A stretch of DNA of 64,000 nt from G963676655 sp963678305 (lineage in GTDB: Bacteria > Verrucomicrobiota > Lentisphaeria > Victivallales > Victivallaceae): assembly GCA_963678305.2 (NCBI GenBank), contig CAXXVV010000011.1, positions 310,001 through 374,000 of the forward strand, in the 5' to 3' direction. A program made the translations under genes and the position numbers. The notes beneath the pieces are model-generated. The model did no database searches, had not been told where the DNA came from, and saw only the letters and a program-made list of their open reading frames with translations. Below, piece by piece: positions 36,765 to 44,804 of this stretch. Numbering within the stretch: position 1 is the first letter of the stretch; each line of letters begins with the position of its first letter.

Positions 36765-37607
36765 ATGAGCGAAGAAAAAACATCCGTGCCGCAAACGGTC
36801 ATAAAACCTCCCCATGGTCTGCATCTGCTCGACCTGCGGGAACTGTGGCATTACCGTGAATTGTTGTGGTTCCTGACCTGGCGCGAAGTCAGGGTCAAAT
36901 ACAAACAGACCGTTGTCGGGGTCCTATGGGTGATAATTCAGCCGTTGGCGCTGATGCTGTTGTTTACTGTGGTTTTCGGCAAATTCGCCAGACTGGAGAA
37001 CGATCTGAAAGTACCGTATGCGCTTTTCGCTTATGCCGGACTTCTGCCTTGGCAGTTATTCGCCCGGACTCTCAACAATACCACCTCCAGCCTGGTTTCC
37101 AATCGCAACCTGGTGTCCAAAGTCTACTTTCCGCGAATGATCATTCCGATGTCGTCATGCCTGTCAGGGCTGGTTGATTTTGCTATCGGACTGATCGGAC
37201 TGGTGGGCCTGATGATCTGGTACGGCCAGCCGCCGGACGCGCTATTTTTCTTTTATCCGTTTTTTGTCCTGCTGATGATCATGACCGCTCTCGGTATCGG
37301 CTTCTGGCTGTCCGCGCTGAATATCGAATTTCGCGATATTGCGTTTATCGTGCCGTTCCTGGTACAGTTCTGGATGTTCGCCACCCCGGTTGTCTACCCG
37401 GTCAACATCATTCCTCAGAAATTCCTCTGGATCGTGGCGCTCAATCCGATGACCGGAGTGATCGAGGGCATGCGCTGGAGTCTGTTTGATTACGCGTATG
37501 CCCCCGGTAAACTCTTTTATCTTTCTTTAGGCATTTCCCTGTTCACGTTCGTGACCGGCATCCTGTGGTTCCGCTTCCGCGAAAAAGTCTTTGCCGATTA
37601 TATTTGA
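36765..37607 (+). CDS. wzm: O-antigen/polysaccharide ABC export permease (Wzm)
   Basis: A 280-residue ABC-2 type inner-membrane permease with six hydrophobic segments. Hallmarks are WREVRVKYKQTVVGVLWVII, QPLALMLLFTVVFGKFARL, the FARTLNNTTSSLVSNRNLV loop and the C-terminal NPMTGVIEGMRWSLF. It forms the channel that moves the undecaprenyl-linked glycan across the inner membrane with the ATPase Wzt. The ATG at 36765 is chosen because the longer frame from 36648 would run through the ops-like leader element. A repeat-bounded GxxExxY cassette separates it from its ATPase partner, which usually follows directly. Confidence 0.92.
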   Translation: MSEEKTSVPQTVIKPPHGLHLLDLRELWHYRELLWFLTWREVRVKYKQTVVGVLWVIIQPLALMLLFTVVFGKFARLENDLKVPYALFAYAGLLPWQLFARTLNNTTSSLVSNRNLVSKVYFPRMIIPMSSCLSGLVDFAIGLIGLVGLMIWYGQPPDALFFFYPFFVLLMIMTALGIGFWLSALNIEFRDIAFIVPFLVQFWMFATPVVYPVNIIPQKFLWIVALNPMTGVIEGMRWSLFDYAYAPGKLFYLSLGISLFTFVTGILWFRFREKVFADYI

Positions 37608-37610
37608 TTT

Positions 37611-38323
37611 GCACCACGGAGGACACAGAGTAACACGGAGAGTTTTATTATGAAATATGGGCAAACGACTTACACTATTATTGCGAACAAAAAAAGAACA
37701 CTTCATATCTGATTGCACCACGGAGGACACAGAGAAGCACGGAGAGGATATGAAATACGAAGAATTGACCAAACAGATAATTGCAGCCGCAATTGAGGTA
37801 CACCAACAACTTGGTCCTGGGTTACTGGAGTCAACCTATGAGACTTGTCTTTCAACTGAATTATCAAATCAGGGAATTAATTTTCAGAGACAGTTGGAAT
37901 TGCCTGTATATTATAAAGGCGAAAAAATTGATTGCGGATATCGCATGGACTTATTGGTGGAAAATAAAGTCATTATCGAACTTAAAAGCATTGATTCACT
38001 CCTGCCGATTCACGAAGCTCAAATATTAACTTACATGAAACTGTCAAAGATTCCAGTTGGTCTATTAATCAACTTCAATTCAATAAAATTAGTAAAAGGA
38101 CTCAAGCGATTTGTTTTATAAAAAACTCTCCGTGGAACTCCGTGTTCTCCGTGGTGAAAAAAATGTATTCTGCGAAGCAACAAAAAACTCTCCGTGTTTC
38201 TCCGTGTCCTCTGTGATGAAATAGTTTTAAAAGCTTTATGATATAAAACTCTTCATGGTAAAATAATTAAAACATTGCGAAGCAACAAAAAACTCTCCGT
38301 GTTTCTCCGTGTCCTCTGTGGTG
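37611..38323. mobile_element. Repeat-bounded GxxExxY cassette between wzm and wzt
   Basis: Five copies of a 31-32-bp repeat (core CACGGAGGACACAGAG plus CACGGAGAG) bracket the GxxExxY gene. Copies at 37611-37642 and 37715-37746 lie before it in one orientation; copies at 38126-38156, 38188-38218 and 38293-38323 lie after it in the opposite orientation. The last two sit in a longer near-identical direct repeat (38172-38223 and 38277-38328). The first copy is also followed by ATGAAATA, like the second, suggesting duplication of the cassette edge. Such repeats accompany GxxExxY genes in other genomes, to my knowledge; a transposase is not present. Confidence 0.6.
37750..38121 (+). CDS. GxxExxY protein (PD-(D/E)xK-like)
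   Basis: A 123-residue protein. IAAAIEVHQQLGPGLLESTYETCL contains the GLLESTY form of the GxxExxY motif, and YRMDLLVENKVIIELKS has the D-(x)n-E-x-K pattern of a restriction-endonuclease-like fold; HEAQILTYMKLSKIPVGLLINF closes the family pattern. Its function is unknown. The ATG at 37750 is chosen because the longer frame (from 37657) only translates the nucleotide repeat as TTEDTEKHGED. The gene sits inside a repeat-bounded cassette between wzm and wzt, where it has no expected role in polysaccharide export. Confidence 0.88.
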   Translation: MKYEELTKQIIAAAIEVHQQLGPGLLESTYETCLSTELSNQGINFQRQLELPVYYKGEKIDCGYRMDLLVENKVIIELKSIDSLLPIHEAQILTYMKLSKIPVGLLINFNSIKLVKGLKRFVL

Positions 38324-38339
38324 AAATAGAAATAGTATT

Positions 38340-39617
38340 ATGGCGATAATTGAAGTAAATAATCTGGGGAAGAAATACTACCTTGGTGAGAGGATGAGCC
38401 AGCGCTCAATCCTCGACTCGCTCAAGACGACGGCAAAAATGCCCTATCGTCTGGCCCGGACTCTTTTTACCGGCGAAACCGGACAACGCGAAGCGTTCTG
38501 GGCCTTGAAAGACGTCTCGTTCAAGGTTGAGGAAGGCGAAGTACTGGGGATCATCGGGCGCAACGGCGCGGGCAAGTCGACATTGTTGAAAATTCTCAGC
38601 CGTATCGTCGCCCCGACCGAGGGAGAAATAATTCTGAATGGACGCGTCGGCAGTCTGCTGGAAGTCGGCACGGGGTTTCATCCGGAGTTGACCGGACGTG
38701 AAAACATCTTTATGAACGGTTCGCTGCTGGGCATGAGTCATGCTGAGATCAGCAAGCATTTTGATGAGATAGTAGATTTTTCCGGGGTGGAAAAATTTCT
38801 CGACACACCGGTCAAGTTTTACAGCAGCGGGATGTATACGCGACTGGCGTTCAGTGTGGCGGCGCACCTCCGGACCGAAATCCTGATCATCGACGAAGTC
38901 CTGGCGGTCGGCGATACCGAATTCCAGAAAAAGTGTCTGAACAAAATGGACACAGTCGCCAAATCCGGCCGCACCATCCTCTTCGTCAGCCATAATATGA
39001 ACGCGATCAAAAGTATTTGCAACAAAATATGTTTACTACAAAATGGATCAATCGCAGGAATCGGTAGAACTATAGAAGTCATTGATAAATATCTGGACAA
39101 ACACGAAGAAGACATGGCCGAAGTAATCTACGATGTAAACAAGCCTGGTGATTTTGAAGCAGTTTTACATTCAGTACGAGTCAAGAATAGTTCCGGACAG
39201 ATAACATCTACTATCCAGATTAATGAACCGTTTCAAATTGAACTTAAATTCGAACTGTTAGCTAGCGGAATGAGAGTATACCCAAATTTACATTTTAAAG
39301 ACAGTTTAGGGTCATATGTCTGTGTTACCTCGGATTCCGGTTTGGATCAGCACTGTGAAATGAAACAAAAAACGGGATGTTACACTATGTATTGCCAAAT
39401 TCCAGGAAACCTTTTGAATTCGGGAAAATACCATATTGGAGTGGCGTTGACCAGCATTAGGCCTACTCGCGTACATTTATATGAGCAAGATGTAATCATT
39501 ATTTCCATTATTGAAAATTTGGACAAAGTACCAACCCGCCATGACAATGACAACCTCAGCCCGATTCCTGGAGCGTTCCGACCTTTATTGGATTGGCACT
39601 TCAAGGAACAGCCATAA
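38340..39617 (+). CDS. wzt: O-antigen ABC exporter ATP-binding protein (Wzt) with C-terminal glycan-binding domain
   Basis: A 425-residue ATPase. Walker A is GRNGAGKST (about residue 75), the signature region YSSGMYTRLAFSVAAHL, Walker B LIIDEVLAVGD and the switch His in FVSHNM. Residues about 265-425 form the Wzt C-terminal beta-sandwich that recognises the cap of the finished glycan before export. Base composition changes sharply inside the gene near 39000: the ATPase half is GC-rich like wzm, the C-terminal half is AT-rich like the genes that follow. That looks like a recombination joint exchanging the specificity domain together with the downstream sugar genes. Confidence 0.93.
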   Translation: MAIIEVNNLGKKYYLGERMSQRSILDSLKTTAKMPYRLARTLFTGETGQREAFWALKDVSFKVEEGEVLGIIGRNGAGKSTLLKILSRIVAPTEGEIILNGRVGSLLEVGTGFHPELTGRENIFMNGSLLGMSHAEISKHFDEIVDFSGVEKFLDTPVKFYSSGMYTRLAFSVAAHLRTEILIIDEVLAVGDTEFQKKCLNKMDTVAKSGRTILFVSHNMNAIKSICNKICLLQNGSIAGIGRTIEVIDKYLDKHEEDMAEVIYDVNKPGDFEAVLHSVRVKNSSGQITSTIQINEPFQIELKFELLASGMRVYPNLHFKDSLGSYVCVTSDSGLDQHCEMKQKTGCYTMYCQIPGNLLNSGKYHIGVALTSIRPTRVHLYEQDVIIISIIENLDKVPTRHDNDNLSPIPGAFRPLLDWHFKEQP

Positions 39618-39625
39618 AGTTATAA

Positions 39626-40177
39626 ATGATTATTGAAAAGATTAACTTAAGCGAAGCAGCAGTAATTTCGCCGGATAAATCAGAGGATGAGCGTGGTTTG
39701 TTTTCACGTTTTTATTGTAAAGCAATGGTAGCACCTTGCTACAGGGACAGGGAAATTGTCAACGTTAATTTTTCCCGAACATTAAAAAATGGTACTATCC
39801 GGGGAATGCATTTTCAGTATCCGCCAGCTGCTGAAATGAAATTTGTTCGTTGTATTCGCGGTAAAGCTTTTGATGTAATAGTTGACATACGAAAAAATTC
39901 TGAAACATTTTTACACTGGTTTGGAATAGAGTTATCAGAAAAAAACATGAAAATGGTTTTAGTCCCGGAAGGGTTTGCACACGGATTTCAAACTTTGATG
40001 GACAATACAGAAATGCTGTATTTACATACCGCCAATTATTCTCCTGAATTCGAAGGGAGGCTTCACTATTTGGACCCGGCAATTGGCATAACCTGGCCAA
40101 ATATCGTAACCGATATATCGACGAAAGACAAAAACTGTGAATTCATCAAACCTAATTTCAAAGGAATTTTATTATGA
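39626..40177 (+). CDS. dTDP-4-dehydrorhamnose 3,5-epimerase-like (RmlC family)
   Basis: A 183-residue cupin epimerase. The family pattern is clear: SPDKSEDERGLFSRFYC, NVNFSRTLKNGTIRGMHFQ (catalytic His), VRCIRGKAFDVIVDIRKNS, LVPEGFAHGFQTL and a final Asp-Pro-x-x-x-I-x-W. It epimerises C3 and/or C5 of an NDP-4-keto-6-deoxyhexose. It overlaps the next gene, a C-methyltransferase, by four bases. With the SDR that follows it makes the typical epimerase, C-methyltransferase, ketoreductase trio of branched deoxysugar pathways. RmlA/RmlB are not in the window. Confidence 0.9.
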   Translation: MIIEKINLSEAAVISPDKSEDERGLFSRFYCKAMVAPCYRDREIVNVNFSRTLKNGTIRGMHFQYPPAAEMKFVRCIRGKAFDVIVDIRKNSETFLHWFGIELSEKNMKMVLVPEGFAHGFQTLMDNTEMLYLHTANYSPEFEGRLHYLDPAIGITWPNIVTDISTKDKNCEFIKPNFKGILL

Positions 40178-41400
40178 AGTGCCGACATTGTGGAACAAAA
40201 ATTTCTTATGAACTTATCGATCTCGGTAGCGCCCCTCCTTCAAATGCCTATTTGACCAAGTTAACAATGCGTCGGCCGGAAAAATGGTTTCCATTAAAAG
40301 TACTGGTTTGCGAATCCTGTTGGCTGGTGCAATCTGAAGCCTATTCTAGAGCTGCAGAATTATTTAACGATGAATATGCATATTTCAGCTCTTTTTCAGC
40401 TATTTGGTTAGCTCACGCCCAAGACTATGTTGAGGCTATGGTCAAACGGTTTAATCTGTCACCGGGCAGTCAAGTTATTGAAGTAGCATCGAATGACGGA
40501 TATCTTTTACAATATTTCAAACAACAAAATATTCAGTGTTTCGGAATTGAACCGACTGCCTGTACCGCGGTTGCAGCGAGAATCAAGGGAATTCACACCA
40601 TTGAAGAATTTTTTACCTCATCTTTGGCGACAAAACTCGCGAAAGAACACAAACAGGCTGATTTGATGGTGGCCAACAATGTTCTCGCTCATGTTCCTGA
40701 CATCAATGACTTTGTCAGTGGTTTTACAACCCTACTGAAACCACATGGGGTAGCAACATTTGAGTTTCCACACTTAATGAATTTAATTGAAGAAAAACAA
40801 TTTGACACAATTTATCACGAGCACTTCTCATATCTGTCATTCATGACTGTTAAAAAAATTTTTCAGGACAACGGACTCTCTGTTTTTGACGTAGAGGAGT
40901 TGACCACTCACGGCGGGAGCTTAAGAGTATATGCGCAGCGTTCTGATACCGGTCAGAATGTTGTAACTCCGGAAGTTAATGCATTATTATCTCGCGAAAT
41001 CGCCGCAAAAATGAATCGTTTAGAGTACTATCAGGGATTCCAAGAACAAGCTAACAAAGTGAAGAATGATCTTGTACTATTCTTAATTGAAGCAAAAAAA
41101 CAGAGAAAAAGAGTCGCGGCCTACGGTGCGGCAGCAAAAGGTAATACCTTAATAAATTATGCGGGAATTCGTCCAGACCTGATTGAATTTGTCGCTGATC
41201 GAAATCCCGCTAAACAGAATAAATTCATGCCCGGAAGCCGTATTCCAATAGTTGACGAGGACTATCTGAAAAATGCCAAACCAGATATTGTCGTCATTCT
41301 TCCCTGGAATTTACAAGTCGAAATCATGGAGCAACTGAAATACATCAGAGAATGGGGAGGTGTTTTTGCCGTAGCTGTACCTGAACTGGAGATTCTCTAA
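40174..41400 (+). CDS. NDP-sugar C-methyltransferase (TylCIII-like)
   Basis: A 408-residue SAM-dependent C-methyltransferase of the type acting on C3 of 4-keto deoxysugars. Its N-terminal zinc domain shows MKCRHCGTKI and LVCESCWLVQ (two CxxC pairs). The central SAM-binding fold has SQVIEVASNDGYLLQYF, MVANNVLAHVPDINDFV and FDTIYHEHFSYLSF (His-Glu-His active-site region). The C-terminal domain contains RVAAYGAAAKGNTLINY, typical of the C-methyltransferase C-terminal fold. It overlaps the genes on both sides (4 and 1 bases), so the trio is one translational unit. A distant paralogue is at 56924-58144. Confidence 0.92.
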   Translation: MKCRHCGTKISYELIDLGSAPPSNAYLTKLTMRRPEKWFPLKVLVCESCWLVQSEAYSRAAELFNDEYAYFSSFSAIWLAHAQDYVEAMVKRFNLSPGSQVIEVASNDGYLLQYFKQQNIQCFGIEPTACTAVAARIKGIHTIEEFFTSSLATKLAKEHKQADLMVANNVLAHVPDINDFVSGFTTLLKPHGVATFEFPHLMNLIEEKQFDTIYHEHFSYLSFMTVKKIFQDNGLSVFDVEELTTHGGSLRVYAQRSDTGQNVVTPEVNALLSREIAAKMNRLEYYQGFQEQANKVKNDLVLFLIEAKKQRKRVAAYGAAAKGNTLINYAGIRPDLIEFVADRNPAKQNKFMPGSRIPIVDEDYLKNAKPDIVVILPWNLQVEIMEQLKYIREWGGVFAVAVPELEIL

Positions 41401-42242
41401 TGAAAATACTGGTAACCGGAGCAACCGGTTTTCTGGGAAAAACGCTGGTTCCTATATTACTTGATCAAGGGCACGATATAACCGCCCTGGTCAGGAGTGA
41501 AAATAAGATCAAAAACTTTTCATGGTGGAACAAGCTTGAATTATGCATTTATGACATTCTGAGCACCGCGTCAGTTCCTGATGTTGGTCCCCAAGACGCA
41601 ATAATTCATTTATCATGGAGCGGGTTGCCTAATTACAATGCCTTATATCACATTGAAAGAAACTTACCGGCAGATTATCGTTTTTTAAAAACTTTAATTC
41701 AGCGCGGTATCAATCAGGTGCTTGTGACAGGGACCTGTCTCGAATACGGCATGCAGTCCGGTTGTTTATCTGAAAATATAAATTCTCAACCAATTACCGC
41801 ATATGGCCTTGCGAAGGATACTTTAAGAAAATTTCTGGAATGTTTGAAAAAAGAAATTAATTTTAACCTGCAGTGGGCCAGACTGTTTTACTTGCATGGC
41901 CCAGGACAGAACCCATCCAGTTTACTTCCTCAGTTGGAACGAGCATTAGCAAACAACGAGAAAATGTTTAATATGTCAGACGGCAATCAGGAGCGAGATT
42001 ACCTTCATGTTCATGATGCGGCAGAAAAAATAGCAAGATTACTGGCACATCCACAGTGCAACGGGATCGTCAACATCTGTAGCGGGACTCCTATCTCCGT
42101 TAAAAAACTGGTCGATGACTTTCTGCGGCAGCAAACAGAAAAAATTCAGCTTAATTTAGGTTTTTACCCACACCCGGATTATGAACCGGGATCTTTTTGG
42201 GGGGACAATTCTAAATACAACTTTTACTGCAAGGAAAAATAA
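41400..42242 (+). CDS. NAD-dependent epimerase/dehydratase, likely NDP-4-ketosugar reductase
   Basis: A 280-residue extended SDR. It starts with the NAD motif KILVTGATGFLGKTLVPILL; the catalytic Tyr/Lys pair is in ITAYGLAKDTLRKFL (YxxxK). VTGTCLEYGMQ gives the Thr/Ser-type active-site residue, and ERDYLHVHDAAEKIARLL is the usual sugar-nucleotide epimerase segment. Its place after an RmlC-like epimerase and a C-methyltransferase suggests it reduces the 4-keto group at the end of a branched deoxysugar pathway. It is slightly short for the family. One-base overlaps join it to both neighbours. Confidence 0.85.
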   Translation: MKILVTGATGFLGKTLVPILLDQGHDITALVRSENKIKNFSWWNKLELCIYDILSTASVPDVGPQDAIIHLSWSGLPNYNALYHIERNLPADYRFLKTLIQRGINQVLVTGTCLEYGMQSGCLSENINSQPITAYGLAKDTLRKFLECLKKEINFNLQWARLFYLHGPGQNPSSLLPQLERALANNEKMFNMSDGNQERDYLHVHDAAEKIARLLAHPQCNGIVNICSGTPISVKKLVDDFLRQQTEKIQLNLGFYPHPDYEPGSFWGDNSKYNFYCKEK

Positions 42243-43024
42243 TGAAAGATGATTTGAACTCAAAATTTGCAGCAGAACGAGAAAAACGCATTTGCTCGTA
42301 CCAAGGATCGACCTTAGCTGAATCTGCCGCGAGGTTTATGTTTGAAAGTGTCAACCCTAAGTATTCGTACAATTTTTCTTTTCTCGGACGACCAATTATC
42401 CAGTATCCCCAAGACATGGTAGCTGTTCAAGAATTAATATGGTTGGTTAAACCCGACTTGATCATTGAAACAGGCATCGCACACGGAGGCTCTCTTATAT
42501 TGAGTGCATCAATGCTCGCTCTTCTTGACTACTGTGATGCCGTAACTGCTGATGAACACCTAAAACCAACTATTAGTAAACGCAAAGTACTCGGAGTGGA
42601 CATAGACATTCGGCCTCACAACAAAATTGCAATCGAACAACATCCAATGGCTCATAAAATTGACATGATTCAAGGTTCGAGTATTTGTGAAGAGGTAATA
42701 AAAGAAGTTCATGAATATGCCAAGGGGTTTCAACGGATTATGGTTTTTCTTGATTCAAATCATACTCACCAACATGTTTCGGCTGAATTATCTGCATATA
42801 CCGACTTAGTCAGTATTGATAGTTATTGCATAGTTTTTGATACCATAATTGAAGATCTGCCACCGGGGATGTATCCTGATCGGAACTGGGATGTCGGCAA
42901 TAATCCAAAAACCGCAGTTAAGGAATTTTTGCACAATAATTCTGATTTCCAAAACGATATTCTAATTGAACAGAAGCTTTTAATTACCGTAGCACCGGGT
43001 GGTTTCCTGAAAAGAATAAAATAA
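42242..43024 (+). CDS. CmcI-like (cephalosporin hydroxylase family) SAM methyltransferase
   Basis: A 260-residue protein of the CmcI/rhamnosyl O-methyltransferase family. The SAM-fold features are LVKPDLIIETGIAHGGSLIL, VLGVDIDIRPHNK, IDMIQGSSICEEV and IMVFLDSNHTHQHVSAEL (DSNHxxxHV is the family marker). The conserved end FLHNNSDFQND is present. Despite the family name, members in polysaccharide loci usually O-methylate a sugar; methylation of the growing chain end would fit an export system with a Wzt recognising a capped terminus. It overlaps its neighbours by single bases in the operon. Confidence 0.85.
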   Translation: MKDDLNSKFAAEREKRICSYQGSTLAESAARFMFESVNPKYSYNFSFLGRPIIQYPQDMVAVQELIWLVKPDLIIETGIAHGGSLILSASMLALLDYCDAVTADEHLKPTISKRKVLGVDIDIRPHNKIAIEQHPMAHKIDMIQGSSICEEVIKEVHEYAKGFQRIMVFLDSNHTHQHVSAELSAYTDLVSIDSYCIVFDTIIEDLPPGMYPDRNWDVGNNPKTAVKEFLHNNSDFQNDILIEQKLLITVAPGGFLKRIK

Positions 43025-43917
43025 TGGCTAAAATACCATTGATAAGTATTGGAATACCAACATATAACAGGCCAGATATGCTGAAGAAGGCCTTGGCGTG
43101 TTTATGCCGGCAAACATATAGCAATCTGGAGATAATCGTATCGGACAACTGCTCTCCAGACGAAAATGTTAAAAAAGTTGTATTGGAACTACAAAATTCG
43201 GATGACAGAATTAAATACTTTCGCCAGCAAGAAAATATCCATTTTCAAAACTTTTTCTTTGTCCTGGCCCAGGCAACAGGTCAATATTTCATGTGGGCCG
43301 CAGATGATGACGAGTGGAATGAAAACTTTATTGAAGTATGTTTGAATAACCTTATTGAAAAAAAAGTCGGAGTCTCTTTTTGTGGGATTGAGAATATTGA
43401 TACGTACAGCCAGAAGATCAGAGACTATCCGATGTTGCACAAATTAAGTGGTCCACCAAACATTGGAACAATCCTTAATTATTTAATGAATCATGAATAT
43501 TTAGGAAAAGCCAATATTATATATGGAATATATGAAATAGAATTTTGCCGTCAAAATGTTGAACGTATGAAGCATTATATGAACGGATGGGGGGCGGACA
43601 TGTCTTTTAATTTGGGAGTGATTGCACGTGGAGGGGTATATATCGATCCGAAAGTTCTGTTTCACAAGCGTATTGAACGGGAGATTGATAGCTTGGGCAA
43701 TCCAGCCAAAATTACAGTAGAAAAATTATCCAATTATATCTGTCCATTGCGTGATTTCTATCATTATTCAAAATCCAGTCTTGCCGCGGTAAAAGGAACT
43801 AAATTTTATGGTCTGACCTTGTGTGTCATGACTTGGCGTCTGCTGCTTGTTGTATTCAGTCATTGGACACTTAAGATACATAATTCCTGCAGAAGATTAA
43901 AAAGATTTATTTTTTGA
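43024..43917 (+). CDS. Glycosyltransferase family 2
   Basis: A 297-residue GT-A fold transferase. The N-terminus is PLISIGIPTYNRPDMLKKAL, then VSDNCSPDENV (first nucleotide-binding Asp) and YFMWAADDDEWNENFIE with the metal-binding DDD. The C-terminal region is helical with a hydrophobic segment (YGLTLCVMTWRLLLVVF) that may lie on the membrane. It adds one sugar from an NDP donor to the lipid-linked chain on the cytoplasmic face. The gene is AT-rich like the whole 39-46.9 kb stretch. Confidence 0.92.
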   Translation: MAKIPLISIGIPTYNRPDMLKKALACLCRQTYSNLEIIVSDNCSPDENVKKVVLELQNSDDRIKYFRQQENIHFQNFFFVLAQATGQYFMWAADDDEWNENFIEVCLNNLIEKKVGVSFCGIENIDTYSQKIRDYPMLHKLSGPPNIGTILNYLMNHEYLGKANIIYGIYEIEFCRQNVERMKHYMNGWGADMSFNLGVIARGGVYIDPKVLFHKRIEREIDSLGNPAKITVEKLSNYICPLRDFYHYSKSSLAAVKGTKFYGLTLCVMTWRLLLVVFSHWTLKIHNSCRRLKRFIF

Positions 43918-43931
43918 ATTGTGACAAACAA

Positions 43932-44804
43932 ATGCTCATTGTAAAAATACAGGGTGGGCTGGGCAACCAGATGTTTCAATATGCATTTGGGCGTGCTTTA
44001 TGCCTCAAACGTAATGAACCGTTGCATCTAGATATTTCAAGTTATCCGGATTATAACAGCCGGGTTTATTGTCTGGACAAATTTGCGATCCAAGGCAAAA
44101 TAGTCTCTGTGGAAGATAGTTACCGAGTACGTTACAGATTACAGCCTTTATATTGGCGAATTCTATGCAGAATATTTAATAAGCCATGCCCGCCGGTTGG
44201 TCCATCTCCACATTATTTGCAACAGAATTATTCAAACTATCTGCCTGAAATAGAAGATTCCCAATACCGTTATTTTGATGGTTACTGGCAAAATGAAAAA
44301 TATTTTGTCGACATAAGAGAAGAACTGCTTGAGACATTTAAAATCGCGGATACACCCTCTGAACCATGCAGCAGTTATATGGATATGATAAAACGGAAAA
44401 ACGCTGTCAGTATCCATATCAGAAGGGGAGATTATGCTGAAAATCCGAAAGTCAAAAAAATCCATGGAGTATTGTCCAAAGACTATTACACTGAAGCAAT
44501 CCGATTGATAAAGCAGCAAAAGCCGGAACCGGTCTTTTTCTTTTTCAGCGACGACATAGAATGGTGCAAGCTGAACCTGCCGGAATCCGGAGTCTTTGTT
44601 GAAAATACCTCGGACCTTGAGGACCTTTATTTAATGAGCTTGTGCAAAAATAATATCATTGCTAACAGCTCTTTCAGTTGGTGGGGGGCGTGGTTGAATG
44701 AAAATCCCGAAAAAATCGTTGTCGCGCCGCGACAGTGGTTTGCCGATACCGGATTAAATGAAATCGCCAGTGAGATTTGTCCCTCAATCTGGATAAGATT
44801 ATGA
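43932..44804 (+). CDS. Alpha-1,2-fucosyltransferase-like (GT11)
   Basis: A 290-residue GT11 enzyme. It starts with LIVKIQGGLGNQMFQYAFGR, the hallmark of bacterial alpha-1,2-fucosyltransferases; VSIHIRRGDYAENPKV is the GDP-binding HxRRxDY motif; FFFFSDDIEWCK and SSFSWWGAWLN complete the family pattern. It would add L-fucose (or another sugar from a GDP donor) in alpha-1,2 linkage. The ATG at 43932 is preferred to the TTG at 43914 because family members begin exactly with this motif. Its last four bases overlap the next gene. Confidence 0.92.
   Translation: MLIVKIQGGLGNQMFQYAFGRALCLKRNEPLHLDISSYPDYNSRVYCLDKFAIQGKIVSVEDSYRVRYRLQPLYWRILCRIFNKPCPPVGPSPHYLQQNYSNYLPEIEDSQYRYFDGYWQNEKYFVDIREELLETFKIADTPSEPCSSYMDMIKRKNAVSIHIRRGDYAENPKVKKIHGVLSKDYYTEAIRLIKQQKPEPVFFFFSDDIEWCKLNLPESGVFVENTSDLEDLYLMSLCKNNIIANSSFSWWGAWLNENPEKIVVAPRQWFADTGLNEIASEICPSIWIRL

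Noticed and set aside
37657..37749. Longer start for the GxxExxY protein
   Set aside because: The added residues only translate the nucleotide repeat that also occurs at four other places around the gene.
38126..38323. Regularly repeated 31-bp sequence resembling a small CRISPR array
   Set aside because: Spacing is irregular (about 31 and 74 bp between copies), copies on the other side of the gene are inverted, the units are imperfect and no cas gene is near.
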